DNA of 38,620 nucleotides from Actinomycetota bacterium (GTDB lineage Bacteria; Actinomycetota; Thermoleophilia; Gaiellales; Gaiellaceae), in assembly GCA_003161615.1 (NCBI GenBank), contig PMOB01000019.1, positions 1 to 38,620 on the forward strand. The letters run 5' to 3'. The first letter of the stretch is position 1. The number at the start of each line of letters is the position of its first letter. The translations under genes and the position numbers were made by a program. The notes below the pieces were generated by a model. It did not search any database. It saw nothing but the letters and a program-made list of their open reading frames with translations, and had not been told where the DNA came from. Shown piece after piece: positions 7,436-15,541 of the stretch.

Positions 7436-8500
7436 ATGGACGTCAGCCCGAACACCTTCACCGACCTCTGCGTCAGGGCGCTCGAGTTGTGCGCGCTGAA
7501 GGAGGGGGAGGTGATGGCGGTGCTGACGCAGGGCGACGAGAAGCTCGACTACGCGAACGCGATGCTCGCCGCCGGCGAGAAGCTGGGTGCGACGACGCTG
7601 CACGTGCGGCTCCCGCACGTCTCGACATCTCTGTCGGGTGACATGGGCCAATGGACTGTCGGCGCGACGCCGCTCGCGGCGAATCGTCCGGCGCTCGAGG
7701 CGTTGAAGGCCGCGGACCTCGTGATCGACACCATGTTCCTCCTGTTCTCGAAGGAGCAGCTCGAGATCCAGGACGCCGGTGCGCGGATCCTGCTCGTGAT
7801 CGAACCGGTCGAGCACCTGATTCAGCTCTTCCCGACCCGCGAGCAACGCGAGCGGGTCGAATACGGCGGTGAGCTGCTCGGGAAGGCGCAGACGCTCCGC
7901 TTCACGAACGAGTACGGCACCGACGTCACCTACCAGCTCGGCGCCTACCCCGTCATCACCGAGTACGGCTACACCGACACCCCCGGGCGTTGGGATCATT
8001 GGCCTTCGGGCTTCCTGTTCACCGGCGGCAGCGACGACGGCGTCGACGGCAAGGTCGTCCTCGCCCCGGGCGACATCATCTATCCCTTCAAGATGTACGC
8101 GCGGACGCCAGTCGAGTTCACGATCGAGCGGGGACGGATCGTCGACATCCGCGGCGAACTCGACGCGGAGATCGTCCGCGACTACATGGCCTCCTTCAAC
8201 GACGAGAAGGCCTATGGCATCGCACACATCGGCTGGGGCATGAACGAGAAGGCGCGCTGGTCGTACATGGCGACCGACAGCCGCGGCCTCGGCATGCACG
8301 GACGCGCCTTCTACGGCAACGTCCTCTTCTCGACAGGACCGAACCAGGAATTCGGCGGCGGCAACGACACGCAGTGTCATGTCGACATGCCGATGCGGAA
8401 CTGCTCGCTCTACCTCGACGACGAGCCGATCGTGATGAGCGGCGACATCGTGGTCGAGGAACTGAAGGCGCCGGGGTTCGTCCCGGTCGGTGCGCGCTAG
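7436..8500 (+). CDS. nicX: 2,5-dihydroxypyridine 5,6-dioxygenase (NicX)
   Basis: 354 residues, matching the length of NicX of Pseudomonas putida (about 350). NicX is a mononuclear Fe(II) extradiol-type dioxygenase that opens 2,5-dihydroxypyridine to N-formylmaleamate. The motifs are close to those I remember for NicX: TEYGYTDTPGRWDHWPSGFLF, IAHIGWG, RAFYGNVLFSTGPNQEFGGG and CHVDMPMRNCSLYLDDE. The metal ligands reported for P. putida (H265, H318, D320) correspond here to H264, H315 and D317. ATG at 7436 is preceded by a CAGGAGG ribosome-binding site, which decides the start over an in-frame upstream ATG at 7379. The stop codon TAG shares the palindrome CTAG with the stop of the converging amidase gene. 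The match is strong and includes the pathway context. Confidence 0.92.
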   Translation: MDVSPNTFTDLCVRALELCALKEGEVMAVLTQGDEKLDYANAMLAAGEKLGATTLHVRLPHVSTSLSGDMGQWTVGATPLAANRPALEALKAADLVIDTMFLLFSKEQLEIQDAGARILLVIEPVEHLIQLFPTREQRERVEYGGELLGKAQTLRFTNEYGTDVTYQLGAYPVITEYGYTDTPGRWDHWPSGFLFTGGSDDGVDGKVVLAPGDIIYPFKMYARTPVEFTIERGRIVDIRGELDAEIVRDYMASFNDEKAYGIAHIGWGMNEKARWSYMATDSRGLGMHGRAFYGNVLFSTGPNQEFGGGNDTQCHVDMPMRNCSLYLDDEPIVMSGDIVVEELKAPGFVPVGAR

Positions 8501-9123
8501 CCGCCGATCGCGGCGAGCACTTCGGCGAGCGGCAGAACCTCGGCGTACTTCGCCTGGATGTCGAACAGGTTTGCCTCGTGCGGCGCCTGGGCGCGGTCGC
8601 CGACGCACTCTCGCGGCACGACCGTCGGATAGCCATGCTGGAGCAGGTCGATCGCCGTGGCGCGGATGCAGCCGCTCGTCGTCGCGCCGCAGAGGATCAC
8701 GGAATCGATCGCGCGCGCAGCGAGGACAGCGGTCAGGTTCGTGCCGAAGAACGCAGAGGCTCCCTTCTTGAGCACGACCGGCTCGTCGGGACGGCGGCCC
8801 AGGCGCTCGTCGATCTCCACCCAGCGGGTACCGATCCGGAGCTCGGCGAGGGCCGGCATCTTCTGCGGCCAGATCCCGGCGTCGACGAGACCCTCGTCGT
8901 AGCCGATCGTCGTGAAGATGATGGGAATCTCCCGCCCCCGGGCGGTGTCGAGGAGGCGCCGCGTCGCCTCGACCTCTGCGGCGAGCTCGGAGCCGAGCGC
9001 GCACGAGGGATCGGTGAAGCCACAGCTGAAGTCAACGACGAGGACCGCAGGCCGGTCGCGGAGGCCGATCGTCTCGCCGATCCGCGCCCGCGCGTAAACC
9101 TCGCGTGCCTCGGCGTCGCTCAC
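8497..9123 (-). CDS. Isochorismatase-fold amidase (maleamate amidase/NicF-like), copy 1
   Basis: 208 residues of the cysteine hydrolase (isochorismatase) superfamily. The Asp-Lys-Cys triad is visible as D31 in LVVDFSCGFTDP, K119 in VVLKKGASAFF and C152 in GATTSGCIRATA. The tail CVGDRAQAPHEANLFDIQAKY resembles NicF, which hydrolyses maleamate to maleate and ammonia. The start is GTG at 9123, which overlaps the stop of the NicD-like gene by 4 nt (GTGA), so the two are translationally coupled. It is the last gene of a three-gene minus-strand operon. A second family member is the first gene of the same operon, so which one is the true maleamate amidase cannot be told from sequence. Confidence 0.85.
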   Translation of the reverse strand: MSDAEAREVYARARIGETIGLRDRPAVLVVDFSCGFTDPSCALGSELAAEVEATRRLLDTARGREIPIIFTTIGYDEGLVDAGIWPQKMPALAELRIGTRWVEIDERLGRRPDEPVVLKKGASAFFGTNLTAVLAARAIDSVILCGATTSGCIRATAIDLLQHGYPTVVPRECVGDRAQAPHEANLFDIQAKYAEVLPLAEVLAAIGG

Positions 9124-9923
9124 GCCGCGGACGCGAGGAAGCGCCTGGTCTCCGCCAGGAAGTCCGCGAAGTTGTCCCAGGGGATCATGTGGCCGGCGCG
9201 CTCGATGCCCACGTATTCGAGGCGAGGGTTCAGCGCGCGCACCTCGTCCGCGCCCTCCGCCGTCACGACCGGGCTCTCGAGGCCGTACATGAACAGCACC
9301 GGTGGCTCGAGTTGCTCGAGCAGCGCGTGCGCGTCCTCGCGGTGGAAGTTGAGCCACGTCTCGCGGACGGCGGTCTCGTCGCAGGTGGGGAGCCAGTCGA
9401 CGCGAAGCTGGAGCTGCTCGTCGCTCCAGGTTGGGAAGAACGGGCGCGCGTCCTCGATCGTCGCCCCCGCCTTGGCATCGTGGAGCTGTTGCATGAACGC
9501 CTCGAGTGAGGTCGGGTACTCGCTGCGGCCAGGCCCGGTGAGCGGCGGGTCGACGAGGACGAGCGGCCCGGCCAGATCGTGGTGGAGAGCTCCGAAGGCG
9601 GCCGCTATGCGCGCGCCCATCGAGTGGCCGATCACGGCGGGCCTCTCGAGTTCGAGCTCCTGGGCGAGTGCCGCGACGTCGGCGGCGTAGTCGGACAGCT
9701 CGAATCCCGTGGCTGGCTGGTCGGAGAGACCGCGCCCGCGTACGTCCATCAGCAGTAGCCGGTAGTCACCGGCGAGCTTCTCCGCGACGAACTCCCACGT
9801 GATCGCCGGGCTCGTGATTCCGGGGACGACGACGATCGGATCCCCGGCCCCGTACTCGAGATAGTGCAGCCGGACGTCGCCGCTCGCGACGTACCCGCTC
9901 GCGCCTCGCGGCTCCGTCCGCAT
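9120..9923 (-). CDS. nicD: Alpha/beta hydrolase, N-formylmaleamate deformylase (NicD-like)
   Basis: 267 residues of alpha/beta-hydrolase fold. The nucleophile elbow is GHSMGAR with S101, the acid is D125 in LVLVDPPLTG, and the base is H245 in ERAGHMIPWD. These three positions coincide with the triad I recall for NicD of P. putida (S101, D125, H245), an enzyme that removes formate from N-formylmaleamate to give maleamate. MDVRGRGLSDQP is another typical strand. The ATG at 9923 overlaps the preceding amidase stop by one base (TGATG), and its own stop overlaps the next amidase start. Lying between two NicF-like amidases and next to NicX makes the assignment strong. Confidence 0.86.
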   Translation of the reverse strand: MRTEPRGASGYVASGDVRLHYLEYGAGDPIVVVPGITSPAITWEFVAEKLAGDYRLLLMDVRGRGLSDQPATGFELSDYAADVAALAQELELERPAVIGHSMGARIAAAFGALHHDLAGPLVLVDPPLTGPGRSEYPTSLEAFMQQLHDAKAGATIEDARPFFPTWSDEQLQLRVDWLPTCDETAVRETWLNFHREDAHALLEQLEPPVLFMYGLESPVVTAEGADEVRALNPRLEYVGIERAGHMIPWDNFADFLAETRRFLASAA

Positions 9924-10621
9924 CAGCCCGCCGCTCCGACCGCCGCCGGCTCCGTCAGCGCCTTGAGCACACGCTCGAGCGGCTCGACGTCTGCGTACTT
10001 CGAGTCGATGTCGAACAGGTTCCAGCCGTGCGGCCCCTCGGCGCGGTCGCCGACGCACTCTTCGGGGACGATGACGCGGTAGCCGTACGAGACTGCGTCG
10101 ACGACGGTCGCGCGCACGCAGCCGCTCGTCACGCATCCAGTGACGAGCAGCGTGTCGACGCCGTGGCCGACGAGGAATGTCTGGAGCGGGGTCGAGAAGA
10201 ACGCTGAGGATGCGCGCTTGACCCAGACGGGTTCGTCCTCACGTGGGCGCACGCGCGGGTCGATCTCGCACCAGCGTGTTCCCTCGACCAGCGCGCCGAG
10301 TCCCGGCATCTTTCGCAGCCACGCGGCGCCGTCGGCTCGGCTGGCGTGGAATCCGACAGCTGTGTATGCGACTGGGACGTCGTGCGCGCGCGCCACGTCG
10401 AGCAGCTGTGCGGTGGCCTCGACGACCTCGCTCAGGTCGCCGCCGACGGTGGAGGTGGGGTCCGTGAAGCCGTTCTGGAGATCGACGACGACGAGGGCCG
10501 GGCGGCGTCCGAAGCCGACGCGTGAGCCGATCCCGCTCTGGGAGTAGATTCTCCGCGCGTCGCTGAGGCCGGCCTCGCCCTGCTCGTCCCCGTTCGTGGC
10601 CGCGGTTCCGCTCCCTCTCAC
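9923..10621 (-). CDS. Isochorismatase-fold amidase (maleamate amidase/NicF-like), copy 2
   Basis: 232 residues with a longer N-terminus than its neighbour copy. The triad is D47 in LVVVDLQNGFTDP, K135 in VWVKRASSAFF and C168 in GCVTSGCVRATVVDA. RVGFGRRPALVVVD and NLFDIDSKYADV resemble the NicF sequences I remember a little more closely than copy 1 does, so this copy may be the maleamate amidase and copy 1 a partner or a related amidase. GTG at 10621 is preceded by GGAGG with a 6-nt spacer, which sets the start. It is the first gene of the operon that continues into the NicD-like gene, and it is divergent from the GntR regulator with box c between them. Confidence 0.85.
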   Translation of the reverse strand: MRGSGTAATNGDEQGEAGLSDARRIYSQSGIGSRVGFGRRPALVVVDLQNGFTDPTSTVGGDLSEVVEATAQLLDVARAHDVPVAYTAVGFHASRADGAAWLRKMPGLGALVEGTRWCEIDPRVRPREDEPVWVKRASSAFFSTPLQTFLVGHGVDTLLVTGCVTSGCVRATVVDAVSYGYRVIVPEECVGDRAEGPHGWNLFDIDSKYADVEPLERVLKALTEPAAVGAAG

Positions 10622-10659
10622 GATGATCCTCCGCGGGTCGAATTCGCGGGCTAACCATC

Positions 10660-10676
10660 TATATTCTATACGTAAT
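10660..10676. promoter_or_regulatory. Cluster operator/promoter box c (amidase operon / GntR divergent region)
   Basis: TATATTCTATACGTAAT lies between the divergent amidase operon and the gntR-type gene. The position suits autoregulation by the regulator and control of the amidase/deformylase operon from one site. Confidence 0.6.
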
Positions 10677-10717
10677 CGTTGTGTCACGCCGCCGAAAGGC
10701 GTGGCAGAGCCCCGATC

Positions 10718-11404
10718 ATGAACAGCAACCCGGAGCCGCTTTCGTCGCCGATCGATCTCCCCTCGATCCCTGACGTGATCTACGCCGCGCTGCGCAAGGA
10801 CATCGCGCACGGCGTCTACAAGCCCGGCCCGATTCGCGTGCGCGTGATCGCAGAACGCTTCGGTGTCAGCGCGACGCCCGTGCGGGAGGCGCTGCGTCGG
10901 CTCGAGGCTGAGGGGCTCGTGAGCCTGCGCAACCGCCAGATCGTCGTCAATCGGCTCTCGCTGAGCGAGATGCACGAGATCTACACGATCCGCGGCGAGC
11001 TGGAGTCGTTCGCTGTACGGCAGGCGGCGCCGCACGTGCGCAACGATCCGAAGCTGTTGGAGCGGCTCGAAGCGCTCACGGCCGACATGGACCGGTTCGA
11101 GCACAGCCCCGACGAGTGGCGGGCCGCGAACGAGGAGTTCCACCGGCTCCTCTACCAGGAGACGCAGATGCCGCGGCTCGAGCAGATCATCAACCAGCTC
11201 TGGGTAGCGGTGGAGTCGTACATCCGCCTCTACGTCTCGACTGCGAAGAGCTTCCGTGCGGCCCAGAGCCAGCACCGGCTGCTGCTCGAGCACCTGAAGG
11301 CGGGGCGCGCGGACGAGGCTGCGCAGCTGATGCGCGAGCACCTTCGAGGGACCGAGGAGTTGCTGGCGGAGGGACTCGGCGAGTCCCTGGACGGCGTGGC
11401 GTAG
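10718..11404 (+). CDS. GntR-family transcriptional regulator, FCD/FadR type
   Basis: 228 residues from ATG 10718. An N-terminal winged helix (about 20-85) contains VIYAALRKDIAHGVYKPG, the recognition helix region RFGVSATPVREALRRLEAEGLV, and the wing RNRQIVVN. The C-terminal all-helical FCD ligand domain has EIYTIRGELESFAVRQA, WRAANEEFHRLLY and a late SQHRLLLEHLKAGR...MREHL segment that supplies metal- or ligand-binding His. Such proteins are usually repressors released by a carboxylate or aromatic inducer. A TTG at 10679 would add 13 unlikely residues. Box c lies just upstream, and related boxes lie at four other cluster promoters, so this is the obvious candidate for cluster-wide control. 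A CoA-transferase gene follows after 11 nt. Confidence 0.88.
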   Translation: MNSNPEPLSSPIDLPSIPDVIYAALRKDIAHGVYKPGPIRVRVIAERFGVSATPVREALRRLEAEGLVSLRNRQIVVNRLSLSEMHEIYTIRGELESFAVRQAAPHVRNDPKLLERLEALTADMDRFEHSPDEWRAANEEFHRLLYQETQMPRLEQIINQLWVAVESYIRLYVSTAKSFRAAQSQHRLLLEHLKAGRADEAAQLMREHLRGTEELLAEGLGESLDGVA

Positions 11405-11415
11405 CGCTTCAGGCG

Positions 11416-12627
11416 ATGCAGACGTCTCCGGCCGGGCCGCTCGAAGGTATCAGGGTGCTCGAGCTCGGGACCCTCCTCGCCGGAGGGTTCGCGGCGCGAC
11501 TCCTCGCCGACCTCGGCGCCGAGGTGATCAAGGTCGAGGCGCCCGACCGTCCCGATCCGGTGCGCGAGTGGGGTCACGGCGCCGTCGCGGAACGTCGGCT
11601 CTGGTGGCCGACGCACAGCCGCAACAAGAAGTGCGTGACGCTCGACTTGCGCCGGCCGGAGGGTCAGGCGCTCTGTCTACGGCTGGTCGAGCGCTGCGAC
11701 GCGGTGATCGAGAACTTCAGACCGGGGACGCTCGAACGTTGGAACCTCGGCTTCGCGCGTCTGAATGAGGCGCGACCTGGGATCGTGCTCGTGCGCATCT
11801 CGGGCTACGGCCAAGACGGGCCTTACCGCGACCGGGCTGGCTACGCGTCGGTCGCCGAGGCGATGAGCGGGCTTCGCCACCTGAACGGCTTCCCCGGTGA
11901 GGCGCCGCCGCGGCTCGGGATCTCGCTCGGCGATTCGCTCGGCGCCCTCTTCGCGGTGCAGGGGCTGCTGGCGGCCCTGTACCACCGCGACGCCTCCGGC
12001 GGCGACGGCCAGGTGGTCGACGTCTCGCTCGTCGAGTCCTGCTTCGCGCTGCTCGAAAGCGTTCCGGCGGAGTACGCGGCGCTCGGCCGGGTGCGGCAAC
12101 CGACGGGCACTCGGCTGGAGGGGATCGCGCCGTCGAACATCTTTCGCTCGCGCGACGGGCGGTGGGTCGTGATCGCGGCGAATCAGGACACCGTCTTCGC
12201 CCGGCTCTGCGACGCCATGGGCCGGCCTGACCTCGCGCATGACGAGCGCTTTGCCAATCACGAGGCGCGAGGCGACCACGAGGACGTGCTCGATGCGATT
12301 ATCGGCGAGTGGGCGTCGGGCCACGATGCGCTCGAGCTCGACGCGATCCTGAACGACGCCGGCGTGGCCGCGGGGCCTGTCTACACGATCGAGGACATCT
12401 TCGCCGACCCGCATTTCCGCGTGCGCGAGATGGTGGTCGAGCACGACGACCCCGAGATCGGCCCCGTCGCAGGGTCGAACGTCGTCCCCCGCTTCTCCCA
12501 CACGCCGGGGAGGATCCGCTGGACCGGCCCCTGGCAGCCGGGCGCGCACAACCGTGATGTGTACAGCGACCTCGTGGGCCTCGACGAGACCGAGCTTGCC
12601 GAGCTCGAGCAGACCGGCGTCATCTAG
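11416..12627 (+). CDS. Family III CoA-transferase (CaiB/BaiF, formyl-CoA transferase type)
   Basis: 403 residues, the usual length. Family marks are LEGIRVLELGTLLAGGFAARLLADLGAEVIKVE at the N-terminus, NFRPGTLERWNL, ISGYGQDGPYRDRAGY and the catalytic Asp in GISLGDSLGALFA (D173), which forms the glutamyl/aspartyl-CoA anhydride intermediates in this family. The substrate cannot be predicted. In this setting a C4 dicarboxylate or a ring-derived acid is possible, but the maleamate route drawn for the neighbours does not need a CoA ester, so a side branch or a different substrate is likely. It is co-directional with the GntR gene (11-nt gap) and probably co-transcribed with it. ATG 11416 lies at the family's normal N-terminus. 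Confidence 0.88.
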   Translation: MQTSPAGPLEGIRVLELGTLLAGGFAARLLADLGAEVIKVEAPDRPDPVREWGHGAVAERRLWWPTHSRNKKCVTLDLRRPEGQALCLRLVERCDAVIENFRPGTLERWNLGFARLNEARPGIVLVRISGYGQDGPYRDRAGYASVAEAMSGLRHLNGFPGEAPPRLGISLGDSLGALFAVQGLLAALYHRDASGGDGQVVDVSLVESCFALLESVPAEYAALGRVRQPTGTRLEGIAPSNIFRSRDGRWVVIAANQDTVFARLCDAMGRPDLAHDERFANHEARGDHEDVLDAIIGEWASGHDALELDAILNDAGVAAGPVYTIEDIFADPHFRVREMVVEHDDPEIGPVAGSNVVPRFSHTPGRIRWTGPWQPGAHNRDVYSDLVGLDETELAELEQTGVI

Positions 12628-12634
12628 AAGCCCC

Positions 12635-12652
12635 GAAATATTCGATATATCA
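12635..12652 (+). promoter_or_regulatory. Cluster operator/promoter box d (first PEP-utilizing subunit)
   Basis: GAAATATTCGATATATCA sits in the 32-nt gap after the CoA-transferase gene. TATATC at 12646-12651 is spaced 8 nt from the GTG start, which has no Shine-Dalgarno. This fits a -10 element driving a leaderless message, with the operator overlapping it. Confidence 0.55.
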
Positions 12653-12659
12653 TCGCGCC

Positions 12660-14489
12660 GTGGTAGCGACCGGAACGCCGCAGCAAGGGTTTCTGAGTCC
12701 GTTCGAGATCGCGCCGCCGGCGGGAGCAGAGGACTGGCAGCGCCTCTATCCCTACTACTACCTCTTCAGCGAACCTCGTCGGCAGTTCGAGGAGGGGAAG
12801 TTCTGGTTCTTCGACGGGATGCACAACCCGGAGCCGATCTTCCCGTTCGACGCGATCATGACCGAGAGCTGGTGGGTCGCCCTCAACATGTTCACGACCC
12901 GCTTCTACGTCATCCCGCCGGCGCTCGGGATGGACCAGCGCGTCGTCAACGGCTACCTCTACATCAGCCCGAACTCGATCTCCGACCCGGACGTCATCGC
13001 CCAGCGCGCGGAGCTCTTCCTCAAGCGCGCCGGCCACTACTACGGGAACTGGGACGAGATCTACGACAATTGGGTCGTCAAGGCCGAGGACTGCATCGGG
13101 CGGCTGAAGGAGCTGGAGCTCCACGATCTGCCGGAGGTCGAGCCGGAGGAGAAGGTCTTCGCGCACACGGGCGTGGGTGCGAGCTTCGAGCTGCTCGCGA
13201 ACTACAACCGGCTGATCGAGAACATGCAGGAAATGGCCTGCTACCACTTCGAGATGCTCGGGCTGGGATACGCGGCCTATCTGACTTTCCGCGACTTCTC
13301 CCAGAAGGCCTTCCCCGGCATCTCGGATCAGACGATCGCGAAGATGGTCGCGGGGATCGACATCCTCTTCTTCCGGCCCGACGACGAGGTGCGCAAGCTC
13401 GCGCGGCTCGCGATCGAGCTCGGCGTCGCGGACCTCGTGAAGCGCGAGACCGATCCTGATGCGGCGCTCGCGGCGATCGCCGCCTCGCCGCGCGGGTCCG
13501 AGTGGATGGACGCGTTCGAGGCGGCGAAGGACCCATGGTTTTGGTTCTCGACCGGTCCCGGCTATTCGCACGAGCACCGCGCCTGGATGGACGACCTTCG
13601 CCTGCCGTTCAACGCGATGCGGGGCTATATCGAGAAGCTCGAGGCCGGCGAGTCGATCGAGCGGCCGCTCGCGGCGATCCGAGCCGAGAGTGAGCAGGTC
13701 TTCGCCGAGTACCGCGACCTGCTCGACTCCGACGATGAGCGCCGCGCGTTCACGGAGATGCGCGACCTGGCGAAGACGGTCTATCCGTTCGTCGAAAACC
13801 ACAACTTCTACGTCGAGCACTGGCACCACTCGATCTTCTGGAACCGCGTGCGAGAGCTCGGCGCGATCCTCGAGCGGCACGGCTTCCTCGAGGACTCCGA
13901 GGACGTCTTCTACCTTCATCGCTTCGAGCTGCACGGAGCGCTCTACGACCTCTGCACCGGCTGGGCGACGTCGACGCCCGCGCGCGGGCCGAGCTACTGG
14001 CCCGACGAGGTGCGCGAGCGGAAGCGGATTATGGAGAAGCTGCGCGCGTGGTCGCCGCCGCCGGGGCTCGGCGTGGCGCCCGACGTCGTCACCGAGCCGT
14101 TCACGGTGATGCTCTTCGGCGTCACGACGGACACCGTGCGCCGGTGGCTCGGGCAGGACGAAGCCGAGAACGAGCTGCGCGGGATCGCCGCGTCGAAGGG
14201 GGTCGTCGAGGGCCTGGCGCGCGTGATTACGAGCGTCGCCGAGCTCGACGACGTACAAACCGGCGAGGTACTCGTCTGCCCGATCACTGCGCCGAGCTGG
14301 GCGCCGGTCTTCGGCCGCATCACGGCCGCGGTCTCGGACATCGGCGGAATCATGTCGCACGCGGCGATCGTCTCCCGCGAGTACGGCCTGCCGGCGGTCG
14401 TCGGCACAGGGTTCGGGACGAAGCGGATCCGGACCGGTCAACGCGTGCGGGTCGATGGCGACACCGGCGTCGTCACCGTGCTCGAGTGA
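12660..14489 (+). CDS. PEP-utilizing-enzyme swivel subunit with large N-terminal domain, copy 1 (dikinase beta subunit)
   Basis: 609 residues. The last ~100 form a PEP-utilizing mobile domain with the phosphohistidine motif GGIMSHAAIVSREYGLPAVVGT (H567), the swinging His that carries phosphate in PEP synthase, PPDK, rifampicin phosphotransferase and phenylphosphate synthase. The first ~480 residues are a helical domain rich in aromatic residues, including PYYYLF, FWFFDGMHNPEP and ENHNFYVEHWHHSIFWN, which probably binds the acceptor. There is no ATP-binding domain in this chain; it is encoded separately at 18481. The GTG start appears leaderless. A close paralogue lies at 16589. Its stop overlaps the dehydrogenase start (GTGA). 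An ATP-to-AMP phosphotransfer to a hydroxylated ring is the working idea; the acceptor is unknown. Confidence 0.8.
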   Translation: MVATGTPQQGFLSPFEIAPPAGAEDWQRLYPYYYLFSEPRRQFEEGKFWFFDGMHNPEPIFPFDAIMTESWWVALNMFTTRFYVIPPALGMDQRVVNGYLYISPNSISDPDVIAQRAELFLKRAGHYYGNWDEIYDNWVVKAEDCIGRLKELELHDLPEVEPEEKVFAHTGVGASFELLANYNRLIENMQEMACYHFEMLGLGYAAYLTFRDFSQKAFPGISDQTIAKMVAGIDILFFRPDDEVRKLARLAIELGVADLVKRETDPDAALAAIAASPRGSEWMDAFEAAKDPWFWFSTGPGYSHEHRAWMDDLRLPFNAMRGYIEKLEAGESIERPLAAIRAESEQVFAEYRDLLDSDDERRAFTEMRDLAKTVYPFVENHNFYVEHWHHSIFWNRVRELGAILERHGFLEDSEDVFYLHRFELHGALYDLCTGWATSTPARGPSYWPDEVRERKRIMEKLRAWSPPPGLGVAPDVVTEPFTVMLFGVTTDTVRRWLGQDEAENELRGIAASKGVVEGLARVITSVAELDDVQTGEVLVCPITAPSWAPVFGRITAAVSDIGGIMSHAAIVSREYGLPAVVGTGFGTKRIRTGQRVRVDGDTGVVTVLE

Positions 14490-15541
14490 CGCGGCCGCTG
14501 CGAGTCGCGCTCCTGCCCGGCGACGGCGTCGGGCCGGAAGTCATCGCTGAAGCGCGCCGCGTGCTCGAAGCGACGGGTGTCGCACTCGAGCTCGAGGAGC
14601 TGCCTTGGGGCTCGGCCTTCTGGCGCGAGCACGGGCGGATGATGCCGGAGGACGCCTTGGAGATCGTGCGGGGGTTCGACGCGGTGCTGCTCGGCGCTGT
14701 CGGCGATGCGTCGTTGCCGGACGACGTCACGCTCTGGGGACTCCTGCTCGAGCTCCGGCAAGGGCTCGACCTGTGGGCGAACGTCCGGCCGGCGCGGCTG
14801 CTGCCGGGAATCCCGTGCCCACTCGCCGGTCGCGGACCGGACGACGTCGACATGCTGTTCATACGCGAGAACACCGAGGGCGAGTACTCCGGCGTCGGTG
14901 GGCGGGCGCACCGCGGCACCTCCGCCGAGGTGGCGATCGAGGCGAGCGTCTTCACGCGCGCCGGCTGCGACCGCGTCGTGCGCTACGCGTTCGAACACGC
15001 ACGGGAACGCCGCGGCGTCCTCACGAGTGCGACGAAGTCGAACGCGTCCCGCTACGGCTACACGCTCTGGGACGAGGTCGTGCGCGCCGCCGCGGCCGAT
15101 TTCCCGGAGGTGCGGGTCGAGCATGTGCTCGTCGACGCGCTCTGCGCGAGGATGGTGCTCGACCCGGCGTCGATCGACGTCGTCGTGGCATCGAACCTGT
15201 TCGGCGACGTGCTCACGGACGTCGCCGCCGCACTCCAGGGAGGCCTCGGAGTCGCCGCATCGGCGAACGTCGCTCCGGACTCGGGCACACCTGGTCTGTT
15301 CGAGCCCGTCCACGGCTCGGCGCCGGACATCGCCGGCCAGGGCGTCGCGAATCCGACCGGAGCGATCTGGAGCACCGCCCTCCTCCTCGAACACACCGGG
15401 CACGCGGACGCTGCGGCGCGGGTGATGAGCGCGCTCGAGTCCGCCGCCCGCCACGGCCCGAAGACGAGGGACGTCGGCGGCGAGGCGAGCACGCGCGAGG
15501 TCGGCGAAGCCGTAGCAGCGCGCGTGGCGGACGCGACCTAG
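14486..15541 (+). CDS. Isocitrate/isopropylmalate-family dehydrogenase, D-malate/tartrate dehydrogenase type
   Basis: 351 residues of the decarboxylating beta-hydroxyacid dehydrogenase family. It has LLPGDGVGPEVI at the N-terminus, LDLWANVRPARLLPG in place of the Arg-rich loop of isopropylmalate dehydrogenase, RENTEGEYSG (Y134), TKSNASRYGYTLWDEV (K184), and metal Asp residues D217, D241 and D245 in VDALCARMV and SNLFGDVLTD. The ATKSNA-x-RYGYTLWDEV segment is typical of TtuC/DmlA enzymes that oxidise and decarboxylate D-malate or tartrate with NAD and Mg/Mn. D-malate to pyruvate and CO2 would follow directly from maleate hydration by the aconitase-family protein. GTG 14486 overlaps the preceding stop by 4 nt. 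Confidence 0.85.
   Translation: MTRPLRVALLPGDGVGPEVIAEARRVLEATGVALELEELPWGSAFWREHGRMMPEDALEIVRGFDAVLLGAVGDASLPDDVTLWGLLLELRQGLDLWANVRPARLLPGIPCPLAGRGPDDVDMLFIRENTEGEYSGVGGRAHRGTSAEVAIEASVFTRAGCDRVVRYAFEHARERRGVLTSATKSNASRYGYTLWDEVVRAAAADFPEVRVEHVLVDALCARMVLDPASIDVVVASNLFGDVLTDVAAALQGGLGVAASANVAPDSGTPGLFEPVHGSAPDIAGQGVANPTGAIWSTALLLEHTGHADAAARVMSALESAARHGPKTRDVGGEASTREVGEAVAARVADAT

Noticed and set aside
11116-11415. Upstream extension of the CoA-transferase frame
   Set aside because: It runs through the GntR gene in another frame; family III CoA-transferases begin as the protein from ATG 11416 does.
12624-14441. Long minus-strand open frame of about 605 codons opposite the first PEP-utilizing subunit
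   Set aside because: Rich in Arg, Asp, Glu and Val in the way of antisense shadows of GC-rich genes. The plus-strand protein has clear family motifs and a homologue at 16589.
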